Source: Anaerolineae bacterium (GTDB taxonomy: Bacteria > Chloroflexota > Anaerolineae > Promineifilales > Promineifilaceae). From it: a stretch of 7,524 nucleotides of DNA. Positions 1 through 6,228 of the stretch are shown one piece after another; the first letter of the stretch is position 1; each line of letters begins with the position of its first letter. The notes beneath the pieces were generated by a model, which was not told where the DNA came from, ran no database searches, and saw only the letters and a program-made list of their open reading frames with translations. Both the position numbers and the translations under genes were made by a program. The stretch is taken from positions 1 through 7,524 of the forward strand of contig JACSSI010000221.1 of NCBI GenBank assembly GCA_014879345.1, written 5' to 3'.

Positions 1-96
1 TCATTTTTATTAATAAGATGAGGGGATTTTTGTTTTTAAACGACAGTTTGGGCAAAATTGTTGGAGAAAACGTTGTTTTTTAGTCCAAATTGGTTG

Positions 97-125
97 TTGT
101 CAGAGAGCGTAACAAACAGTAGACT
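97..125 (+). promoter_or_regulatory. Putative sigma-70-type promoter for the small acidic protein gene
   Basis: TTGTCA at 97-102 matches five of six bases of the TTGACA consensus. It is followed after 17 bases by TAGACT at 120-125, which matches four of six bases of TATAAT. Transcription would begin near 132 and give a leader of about 24 bases holding the ribosome binding site GAGGA (144-148). Seen by eye only; a second -10 candidate, TATGCT at 125-130, has a poor spacer. Confidence 0.4.
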
Positions 126-155
126 ATGCTGTAAAATTTTCTTGAGGATAGTTAC

Positions 156-539
156 ATGATGGTCACAGAACCCGAACTCATTTCAATCATTGAGGGTCCC
201 ACCCCGGAATTTCAACCCACTCCCCAGCGTTGGTTACAATCGATTCATGAAGGCCCTGATGACAGAGCCATTGCGATGTGTCGTTTGCGTACCATGAGTG
301 GGGAAGACATTATGGAACGTTGCTATCGGGCTTGGGATGAAGGGCGTGCAGTCAAATTAGACTACCCGGATGAAATGCGGATGCGCCAACGAGCTGACGT
401 GGTGGCTATGCGTCTTGACGAAGTGGATGAAGGTAAAATGCTGCTGCTTTGGGTTTCTCTTGATTATGAAATCGAGTATGAAGAAGTAGATGATGATGAT
501 TTTGATGGCGAGGAAGACGACGGTTTCGATTTCTTCTAA
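156..539 (+). CDS. Small acidic protein of unknown function
   Basis: The protein is 127 residues and I do not recognise its family. GAGGA at 144-148 lies seven bases before ATG 156 and supports that start; a second ATG follows immediately at 159. Residues 1-100 look like a compact mixed alpha/beta domain, with a helix-like stretch around 49-61 (GEDIMERCYRAWDEG) and hydrophobic strand-like segments near 80-104. Residues 105-127 are almost entirely Asp and Glu, interrupted by Phe, and end in FDFF. There is no signal peptide, membrane segment or metal motif, so the protein is probably cytoplasmic. The tail resembles, in composition only, acidic tips ending in Phe that serve as docking peptides, as in single-stranded DNA-binding proteins. 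It is monocistronic: it has its own promoter candidate and a strong terminator. It is very likely a real gene; its function is unknown. Confidence 0.8.
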   Translation: MMVTEPELISIIEGPTPEFQPTPQRWLQSIHEGPDDRAIAMCRLRTMSGEDIMERCYRAWDEGRAVKLDYPDEMRMRQRADVVAMRLDEVDEGKMLLLWVSLDYEIEYEEVDDDDFDGEEDDGFDFF

Positions 540-571
540 AAAACAAAGATTGTAGGTTAGAAGTATTTTAG

Positions 572-607
572 CCTCCGGGAGGGATTAACCTTCCCGGAGG
601 TTTTTTT
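572..607 (+). terminator. Rho-independent terminator between convergent genes
   Basis: A perfect 9-bp stem, CCTCCGGGA (572-580) with TCCCGGAGG (592-600), is extended by GG/CC around a short loop and followed by seven T (601-607). This is a classic intrinsic terminator for the upstream + strand gene. The T run touches the stop codon (606-608) of the opposite gene. Read on the minus strand, the same stem is followed by only a weak U-like stretch (TAAAATAC), so termination in that direction is less certain. Confidence 0.9.
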
Positions 608-2798
608 ATTCCTGTGTGGCTACGTAGAGTTGATTGCCATCGGTGACAAAAATGCGCAGCGGGGCTTCGGCGACGGCGAAATCTTGGATGTTCCGGAATA
701 AGTCTTGGCTGACTGCATCATCGGCGCGATATTGGGCGATGATACGGCCGCCTCGCGCAATTTGAATGATGCGACCCGTGCCAGGATCCGCCACGAAGAT
801 GGAGGCATTGAGCCCTTTGCCGATGAGTTTGGCGGCTGTGGGATTTTCTAGCGGCAAGGTAAGGCCGCCGTTGGCAAGCAGGTCTTGTTCATCCCACTGC
901 ACCCGGCCGGAACGGGTGTCGTAATAGCGGATGCGGCCGTCGCTGTAGAGTATTAGCAGGCTACCATCTTCACTGTAGATGTCTAAGTCGATGGCTGATT
1001 CCAAGTCGGCACTGGCATCGAGTGCCAAAATTTGTTCGTCATCTTTGATGATGAAGCCATCGCCTTCCGGGAAATATTTCCAGATTTCGCGTGCGCCAGC
1101 ATCTAGTATGTAGAGCCGTTCGCCGAAGGTGGCCATGGCTTGTGGAATTTGCCAAACGCTGGACAGTCCCAAGGGTGCGGCGCGGGTGTCTTTTTGGTTG
1201 GGGTAGTAGGTGAGCAAGGCGCCGCTGGTATCTAACATGGCTAGGCCGTCACGGGTAACGGCCGTTCCTTCTGGCCGCCACATCATATCAATGACATTAC
1301 CCACCACATGGCTGCCCAATGCCTTGTCGCTGAATACAATTTGCTCTGGTTCTCCGTTGAGTTCTGTGTAGCTCTCATCGGTGAGATGGTAATAAACGTT
1401 GCTGGCATTGTCTAATGTGTAGAGTCCGCCATCGAAACCTTCTTGCAGGGTAACGGCCGTTAAATTTGTCTCTGGCGCGTATTCGTATAGCACTTCGCCT
1501 TGCAGCCTTGTTACCCCATCTAAATCGTCCAGGGCTGTCATCGCTTCATAACGCAGACGGGCAACTTCACTGTCGTTGGGACGCAACGTTTCTGCTTCAG
1601 CGGCTAAGACCAGGACGCTTTCGTAATAAGTGCGCATCTCTTCTGAACTGGCTGATTCGGCCAGGCCAATCGTTTGCCCCATTTCTGTCTTGATGTCGGC
1701 GAAGCGCTGGGCATTGCCTTGGCGTAAGTACACGCTGGTAACAATGATGGCAACAAGGATGGGAATGGCAAGGGCTAACAGTGCTGGCACAGCCCAATTG
1801 GTAGGTTCCTCGTCTTCATGATGGGGTGGACGCAGTCGTGCCAGCATGTCAGTAAGCCAATCGGTGAAGTTTGCTAAACCAAAGGCAGCACCGGCAGTTG
1901 CTTTGCGGGTGTTATATTCCACGTCGGCGGCGAGGTTTGTGGATTTGTCACTGGCGGGTCGTTCTGGTTGGGGGCGACGGTTGGCAGTGGGTACGGGTGG
2001 TGTTTCTCCTTCCCGTACCGGGTCTGGAAAGTCGTTGTGAATGGTTTTGGCGGTGGCAACGGTGGCTGTAGCCGCGGGTACGATAACATCCGGGAACCTT
2101 TCTTCTGCATCGTTGGTGAACTCAATGAGCAGCAGGCGTGCTGTGTTTTTGCCGACGATGGTTTGCAGCGCGGCTAACCCCTCTTCCATCTCTTTGTCTA
2201 CCAGGGCTGGTTCCAGCATTTCTGTGGACAGGTTGGTGATGCGGGGATCGGCTAGAAGCAGCATATCACCAGTTTGCAGGCGGTGATGTTCGTAGTTTAA
2301 GCTCAAGCCAGCGCTGCGGCCGAGCGGTGTAATTTTTTGCGGCGGGTTGGGCGGCAGCCGTTCTACGCCAAAGTTGTGACCCAGTAAGGCGAAGGCTTCA
2401 CCGGCCTGCACCAGATAAAGTTCATCGTTGTGCAGCACGGCACAGCTTATGGCACCTTCGCGGGAGCGTTCTGTGCTGCTGAGGTTGAGGTGGAGCAGCT
2501 TTTGGTTGGCATCGGAAACTGCCTGACGCAGGGCGGAGGTGATGCTGCCACCAGTTTGGTAGAATTTTTGACTGGTGTCGGTGATGATTTCTTGCGCGAG
2601 AACGGCCGTTTCCTCCGCAGAACCGGTCAAGGTGAGATGCACAAACAGGAAGTCGTTTTTGCGACTGCGGTTGGCTCTTGGCGGTGCAGATTGAGCGAGT
2701 AACCCTGGTACAAAGGCGGTGCTGGTCGTTTCCCCCGCAGCTTGTTGGATGTTCCCGTTGACGATGTAAAGTTGACCCGTGATTGCTTGTAAATCCAT
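606..2798 (-). CDS. Membrane protein: degenerate PP2C-like domain, TM helix, C-terminal beta-propeller
   Basis: The protein is 730 residues from the ATG at 2798; an in-frame ATG at 2843 would add 15. I chose 2798 because the first strand of the fold (QAITGQLYIVNG) starts there and TATACT lies six bases before it. Neither start has a clear Shine-Dalgarno site. Residues 1-227 have the strand order of a PPM/PP2C phosphatase: FLFV at 50-53, GAISCAVL near 115-122, ELYLVQAGEAFALL near 126-139, and GDMLLLADPR at 177-186. The metal ligands look lost: the DGMGG position reads HLTLTG and the GDS position reads AGE. It is therefore probably a non-catalytic sensor or scaffold. A Pro-rich linker covers about 265-285, one transmembrane helix covers about 335-357, and a helical stretch covers about 365-430. 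Residues 431-730 hold repeated strands such as LYILD, SIFVAD and RIFVTDGNQLYVA, typical of an NHL/WD-like propeller. The N-terminal half should be cytoplasmic and the propeller outside. The architecture is read by eye; the partner and substrate are unknown. Confidence 0.8.
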   Translation of the reverse strand: MDLQAITGQLYIVNGNIQQAAGETTSTAFVPGLLAQSAPPRANRSRKNDFLFVHLTLTGSAEETAVLAQEIITDTSQKFYQTGGSITSALRQAVSDANQKLLHLNLSSTERSREGAISCAVLHNDELYLVQAGEAFALLGHNFGVERLPPNPPQKITPLGRSAGLSLNYEHHRLQTGDMLLLADPRITNLSTEMLEPALVDKEMEEGLAALQTIVGKNTARLLLIEFTNDAEERFPDVIVPAATATVATAKTIHNDFPDPVREGETPPVPTANRRPQPERPASDKSTNLAADVEYNTRKATAGAAFGLANFTDWLTDMLARLRPPHHEDEEPTNWAVPALLALAIPILVAIIVTSVYLRQGNAQRFADIKTEMGQTIGLAESASSEEMRTYYESVLVLAAEAETLRPNDSEVARLRYEAMTALDDLDGVTRLQGEVLYEYAPETNLTAVTLQEGFDGGLYTLDNASNVYYHLTDESYTELNGEPEQIVFSDKALGSHVVGNVIDMMWRPEGTAVTRDGLAMLDTSGALLTYYPNQKDTRAAPLGLSSVWQIPQAMATFGERLYILDAGAREIWKYFPEGDGFIIKDDEQILALDASADLESAIDLDIYSEDGSLLILYSDGRIRYYDTRSGRVQWDEQDLLANGGLTLPLENPTAAKLIGKGLNASIFVADPGTGRIIQIARGGRIIAQYRADDAVSQDLFRNIQDFAVAEAPLRIFVTDGNQLYVATQE

Positions 2799-2804
2799 AG
2801 GTAG

Positions 2805-2840
2805 AGTATACTTGACCCAGACTGAAAAAACACGAAACAT
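2805..2840. promoter_or_regulatory. Possible overlapping divergent promoters
   Basis: On the minus strand TATACT (2810-2805) lies exactly six bases before the ATG at 2798, the spacing expected for a leaderless transcript; I find no good minus-strand -35. On the plus strand TTGACC (2812-2817) is followed after 17 bases by a poor -10, AAACAT (2835-2840), upstream of the zinc-finger gene. The two elements nearly touch. This is weak evidence, offered because the gap between the two start codons is only 63 bases and must hold both promoters. Confidence 0.3.
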
Positions 2841-2861
2841 CATAACTTTTAGGATGTAACT

Positions 2862-3110
2862 ATGCCAGTTCGATATTGTGCCATTTGCAACGAAAACCCA
2901 GCTCTAGTTGCTCGTTCTGGTCAGGAAGCCCTGGATGAGGGAGATTATTGCCCTGTTTGTTATGAACCGACTTGTCGTCCGCATCTTTCTGTGGTGCGCT
3001 GGCGTTGGCGGGAGAGTGGGGAGCTTGATTCTGGTTTGGTGTGCAAAAATTGTGTGCGTACGTATGCCCACCGCAACTGGGATGTGTTTCACCGAGACTG
3101 GATTACTTGA
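2862..3110 (+). CDS. Small zinc-finger protein with cross-brace-like Cys/His spacing
   Basis: The protein is 82 residues. AGGA at 2851-2854, seven bases before ATG 2862, supports the start. Eight potential metal ligands are evident: C6/C9, C30/C33, C38/H41 and C61/C64. The spacing is C-x2-C-x20-C-x2-C-x4-C-x2-H-x19-C-x2-C. Four ligand pairs in this order could bind two zinc ions in a cross-brace, as in RING, FYVE or AN1 fingers; two independent zinc ribbons are an alternative. Between the third and fourth pairs is a basic, Trp-rich stretch (VVRWRWRES, 44-52). The C-terminus is rich in aromatic and His residues. There is no signal peptide, so it is probably cytoplasmic. It diverges from the large membrane protein and faces the hairpin array downstream. 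I do not recognise the exact family; binding to nucleic acid, protein or lipid are all possible. Confidence 0.75.
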   Translation: MPVRYCAICNENPALVARSGQEALDEGDYCPVCYEPTCRPHLSVVRWRWRESGELDSGLVCKNCVRTYAHRNWDVFHRDWIT

Positions 3111-3130
3111 CTGAAATCTCAGCCGTTCAA

Positions 3131-3243
3131 AGCCGCGGGCTTTAGCCCGCGGCTAAAAAGCAGCGCCCCATGACTGGGGCTATGATGTTAAAAAGCCGAG
3201 TTTACTCGGCGTCATTTTGTAGCCGGGGCATTTATGCCTCGGC
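3131..3243. repeat. Array of four GC-rich hairpins, three sharing GCCG ends and a TTTA loop
   Basis: Four inverted repeats follow one another in the convergent gap between the zinc-finger and glycosidase genes. Hairpin 1 (3131-3154) has a perfect 10-bp stem and loop TTTA. Hairpin 2 (3165-3180) has stem GCCCCA/TGGGGC and loop TGAC. Hairpin 3 (3195-3210) has stem GCCGAG/CTCGGC and loop TTTA. Hairpin 4 (3222-3243) has a 9-bp stem with one G-T wobble and loop TTTA. Hairpins 1, 3 and 4 all begin GCCG, end CGGC and share the TTTA loop, yet their stem middles differ and co-vary. They start 27 to 33 bases apart. The layout suits REP-like repeats or structured termination signals. The rest of the gap (3244-3342) is AT-rich and shows nothing else. 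Confidence 0.8.
3190..3210 (-). terminator. Possible terminator of the glycosidase gene
   Basis: Read on the minus strand, hairpin 3 of the array (GCCGAG stem, 4-base loop) is followed directly by five T (complement of 3190-3194). That fits a short intrinsic terminator 132 bases after the glycosidase stop codon. The stem is only 6 bp, so strength is uncertain; neighbouring hairpins may help. Confidence 0.4.
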
Positions 3244-3342
3244 GCAGCCAGCAATGTATTATCCGATTTAATTTTTAAACAACAGCAAAATCGTCCTGCA
3301 ACTATTACCCGACTATTTTCTTAAAACTGTATTCAATCCGCC

Positions 3343-5388
3343 CTATTGTTTTTGGATGAGGGGCAGGTAGATGTGTTCGTCGAGGATGGCGGTGACGACT
3401 CTTGTGGTTGTGCCAGCACTGATATTACCCGCCTGATCTCGGCCGTAGACGGTGAAGGTGTACATCCCTTCTTCACTTAGAGGTGGGGAGGACGCTGAAA
3501 GATCGGTTGTGGCGGTGAGCCAGGGGACTGCCGGATTGCTGTCCACAGAGATGGTGACATCGTAATTTGCCATGCCGCTGCCCCAATCTTCCCCTTGCCA
3601 TGTCACCGTCACTGTTGTGCCAGCGGTGGCTGTGACTGGTGATGAGGCGGATACGGTGGGGGGGATGTCGTCTTTTTCGATGAGCAGGAACGGCCGTCCG
3701 CCGATTGGGTATTTGTTTATATCTGCGGGGTCGTTTTGATTGGTGGCGCCAGGCAGATTGAGGGTGAAGACTTTGTTGGTGGCGGTGATGGTTTGGGTGA
3801 CGCCATCCGGGGTGATGAGGAGACCGGTTTTGCTGCTGTTGGTGGGGGTGATAACGGCCGTTTGCGCATTGCCATCCCGAGACCACATACCCAAGATGCG
3901 TTCACCCGTGGCGGGTTTGAAGAAGGCGATCCATTCCTGGGGCCCGTTGAATTGGGTTGTGCCGCCAGGGCGCAGTCGCCAGATGCCGTAGACATCGGTG
4001 AAATAGGTGGTTAGCAGTTGGTAGGCGGTAAAACCCGGTCGGGCGGTCTGTGGAGAGGGGTGGTGGGTATAACAGGCATAACCAGGTTGGTTTGGGAAAA
4101 AGCCAAAGGCGTCGCCACCAAGATCGATGGAGGGATTGCCGGTGCAGTTTTCCGGGGGGTAATAGTCAAAATCAGTGCCGCCGGGTTGGTTGCCGCAATC
4201 GTCGTAAAGCTGGAAAAAGAAAATGCCATCGACACCGGCAAAGGTAGCGAATAAGGTGCTTTGAATGATGAAATCTGATTGTTCGCTGACGCTGGCGCGG
4301 TAGGGACTGTGTGGTTCGCACACGGGGCCTGGATAATCGTCCCAGACGGGGACGCCAAATTCATTCAGCCAGATGTATTTTTGCATACCGCGCGCCGTGA
4401 GGCTGTTGTGGATGCTGTAAACGTACAGCCAGGAGCGGTAGGATTCCAGGTAATTGTGGACGGCGGCGATGTCGTGGTAATGGTTGTGATTAGGAACGTT
4501 GGTGTCGCTGTCGTAGATGCTCATGACTTGATTGTAGAAGTTGGGGTTGGCGTAGCGAGCCAGGCCACCGAAGATGACCTGGGCGTTGGCATCAGCATGT
4601 TTGGCGGCTAGATAGCCTACTTTTAGCAGACGGGCATAATCTGCCACGCTGCCATCCCAAAACTGGATAAGGTCGGGTTCGTTCCACATTTCCCAATGGG
4701 TGACGCCGATGCCAGCAGGCCAGTTTTTTTGCTGGGCAATGACGCCGCCGGGTTTGTAACGGTTAACGGCCGTTGCCACAAATCTTGCCCACCTGTTGTT
4801 TGGGTTGATGACTTTGCCAGTGCCGGGAATATCAGTGCCATCTGTGAACACAGGCAGGTTTAATCCTTGGGGTACGCCCGTCTGCGGCTGGTCAATAGCT
4901 ACCGGTGAGTGGGGGCGAGGGGTGGTGTCTTGGGCTTTTTCTTCGGGGGTAACGGGTTGGCTGGTGTGGTAAAAACCAGGTGTGCCTAGCAAAATGGCGT
5001 CGAGCTTTAGCCCGTGTTCGACGTCGGCGATGATGGCGATGTCTTGGTATGCCCAGGAAAAAACACCTGAAGCTTGTTCGATATTGTTCCAATACAAGGG
5101 CCAACGGTTCCAGGTAGCGCCTGTATCTAATCCGTTCTGATACCGCTGCTCACTGACTGGGGCGGAGGCTGCATAACTGATGTGGTTGATGCCGTAGATG
5201 GGGCTGGTGCTGGCTTGCACAAGTTGGGGTTCGGAGATTTGGGAAGCAACGGCCGCTTCTCGCATAACGCCCGCTTCTACCCCTGATTGGCTGTCAATCA
5301 GATAGACCATCAAGGAAATGATGCACAACACGCCGATGAATAACGGCCGTGTTATCTGTGAAAGTCGTAGTCCTTCGGAATTTTCCAT
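3343..5388 (-). CDS. Secreted or anchored GH-A clan glycoside hydrolase (GH39/GH5-like) with Ig-like domain
   Basis: The protein is 681 residues and ends in TAG. Residues 14-31 form a hydrophobic segment after basic residues, acting as a signal peptide or N-terminal anchor. About 64-400 is a TIM barrel. The acid/base Glu is E237 in WEMWNEPD, the nucleophile Glu is E343 in IWLNEFG, and H311 (AVHNY) fits the conserved His before the nucleophile. About 105 residues separate the two Glu, as is usual for retaining GH-A enzymes. DGIFFFQLYDD (387-397) fits strand 8. C357, C398, C415 and C439 could form disulfides outside the cell. A beta-rich region at about 465-570 precedes an Ig-like domain (about 575-665) with PPTVSASSP and DQAGN motifs. 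The last residues, HIYLPLIQKQ, match a tail I associate with secreted Chloroflexota proteins. The likely role is hydrolysis of an external polysaccharide or glycoside; the substrate cannot be told. The upstream ribosome site is weak. Confidence 0.85.
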   Translation of the reverse strand: MENSEGLRLSQITRPLFIGVLCIISLMVYLIDSQSGVEAGVMREAAVASQISEPQLVQASTSPIYGINHISYAASAPVSEQRYQNGLDTGATWNRWPLYWNNIEQASGVFSWAYQDIAIIADVEHGLKLDAILLGTPGFYHTSQPVTPEEKAQDTTPRPHSPVAIDQPQTGVPQGLNLPVFTDGTDIPGTGKVINPNNRWARFVATAVNRYKPGGVIAQQKNWPAGIGVTHWEMWNEPDLIQFWDGSVADYARLLKVGYLAAKHADANAQVIFGGLARYANPNFYNQVMSIYDSDTNVPNHNHYHDIAAVHNYLESYRSWLYVYSIHNSLTARGMQKYIWLNEFGVPVWDDYPGPVCEPHSPYRASVSEQSDFIIQSTLFATFAGVDGIFFFQLYDDCGNQPGGTDFDYYPPENCTGNPSIDLGGDAFGFFPNQPGYACYTHHPSPQTARPGFTAYQLLTTYFTDVYGIWRLRPGGTTQFNGPQEWIAFFKPATGERILGMWSRDGNAQTAVITPTNSSKTGLLITPDGVTQTITATNKVFTLNLPGATNQNDPADINKYPIGGRPFLLIEKDDIPPTVSASSPVTATAGTTVTVTWQGEDWGSGMANYDVTISVDSNPAVPWLTATTDLSASSPPLSEEGMYTFTVYGRDQAGNISAGTTTRVVTAILDEHIYLPLIQKQ

Positions 5389-5491
5389 GCCAGCAGTTCC
5401 CAGAATGTTGTTGTTGAGATAAGTTTAGCGGAGAAACGGCCGTTTGCCATACACCGTTTGTCCTTTTTCACGCAGACAGTACATCTTACTA

Positions 5492-5520
5492 TTGCCTGAT
5501 GCGTGCCAGCTTTGTAAAGT
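5492..5520 (+). promoter_or_regulatory. Putative promoter for a leaderless HAD transcript
   Basis: TTGCCT (5492-5497), 17 bases, then TAAAGT (5515-5520), each matching four of six consensus bases. The -10 ends six bases before the ATG at 5527, so transcription would start at or next to the A of the start codon. No Shine-Dalgarno site precedes this ATG, which agrees with leaderless initiation. Confidence 0.45.
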
Positions 5521-5526
5521 TAGCCC

Positions 5527-6228
5527 ATGAAAACATACAAAGCTTACCTGTTTGATATGAACGGAACCATTATAGACGATATGCCTTATCATGCGGCAGC
5601 CTGGGTAGAAATATTGGCGGAATTGGGCTACCCACTGACGCTTGAAGCCTTTAATCGCCAATTATCTGGCAAAACCAATGCAGAAACCTTATTGGAAGTG
5701 ATGGGGTCGGAACTGCCTGCTTCACGCATTGCCGAAATCTCAGCCAGAAAAGAAGAAAAATAGCAGACTGTTTATCGGGCGCATCGGCAGACGATTGCTG
5801 GTTTTATGCCATTGCTGGTTGCCATGCAAAAAGCTGGCACGCCCGTGGCTTTGGCAACTTCCGCAAATCAGTTCAATATTGACTTTATCCTGGAGGGATT
5901 GGGCTTACAAGATGCGTTCACGGCCGTTATTGGCGCAGAAGCCATCAAAAACGGCAAACCGCACCCGGAAATCTTCCTCAAAGCAGCAGAAGCACTGGGC
6001 GTGGCCCCAGAAGAGTGCCTCGTATTTGAAGATTCCTTTATGGGCATCGAAGCTGCACATCGGGCAAACATGGATGTCTATGCCATCCTGACCACACTTT
6101 CAGAAGCTGAGGCTCAGGCACTGCCCAACGTCATTGGCGCTGCTCCCGATTTTTCTAAAATTAAGCAAAATTTCTTATCTGATTCCCCGCAACTACTCAA
6201 CTACCAGACTAACCGACTACCAGACTAA
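5527..6228 (+). pseudogene. HAD-superfamily beta-phosphoglucomutase-like phosphatase, interrupted by an in-frame stop
   Basis: The frame runs 234 codons from ATG 5527 to TAA 6226, broken only by TAG at codon 79 (5761-5763). Motif I is FDMNGT (D10 nucleophile; N12 where most members have the acid/base Asp). The helical cap begins DDMPYHAAAW (17-26). Motif II is T111-S112 in ALATSAN, motif III is K144 in GKPHPEIF, and motif IV is E168-D169 in VFEDS. Length and motif order fit subfamily IA phosphatases acting on sugar phosphates in the cytoplasm. The stop falls in the cap, in the stretch ARKEEK-stop-QTVYR, where relatives commonly read KEEKYR; one base change from TAC or TAT would produce it. 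No frame change is needed and both halves look intact, so the lesion is recent, a sequencing error, or read through. The fragments are 5527-5763 (78 residues) and, from an internal ATG without a ribosome site, 5806-6228. The last 11 residues are encoded by the octamer array downstream. Confidence 0.75.
5761..5763 (+). other. Premature TAG codon within the HAD gene
   Basis: In-frame TAG between AAA (Lys78) and CAG. TAG serves as the normal terminal stop of the glycosidase (3343-3345) and TetR (6265-6267) genes in this same window, so it is not a reassigned codon here. Confidence 0.85.

Noticed and set aside
1..90. Start of a minus-strand gene at position 4 running off the left edge
   Set aside because: CAT at 2-4 is the only hint; there is no ribosome site and no coding sequence to judge. 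The AT-rich stretch shows no other feature.
1846..2286. Several plus-strand open frames opposite the Pro-rich linker of the membrane protein
   Set aside because: They overlap one another, match no family, and lie antisense to a well-supported gene.
3131..3243. CRISPR array or tRNA-like structure in the hairpin region
   Set aside because: The hairpins differ in sequence and length with short AT-rich links, there are no 30-40 base unique spacers, and no cloverleaf can be drawn.
3736..4014. Long plus-strand open frame opposite the glycosidase gene, Gly-rich
   Set aside because: It is antisense to a gene with clear catalytic motifs, lacks a ribosome site, and its composition is what the opposite strand of a GC-rich gene gives.
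5761..5763. TAG as a sense codon (pyrrolysine or code reassignment)
   Set aside because: The glycosidase (3343-3345) and TetR (6265-6267) genes both end in TAG, so it works as an ordinary stop here, and a HAD phosphatase cap is not a known pyrrolysine site.
5729..6091. Overlapping open frame through the middle of the HAD gene, as a frameshifted continuation
   Set aside because: HAD motifs II, III and IV are read in the original frame after the stop; the other frame gives a Ser/Lys/Trp-rich sequence without motifs.
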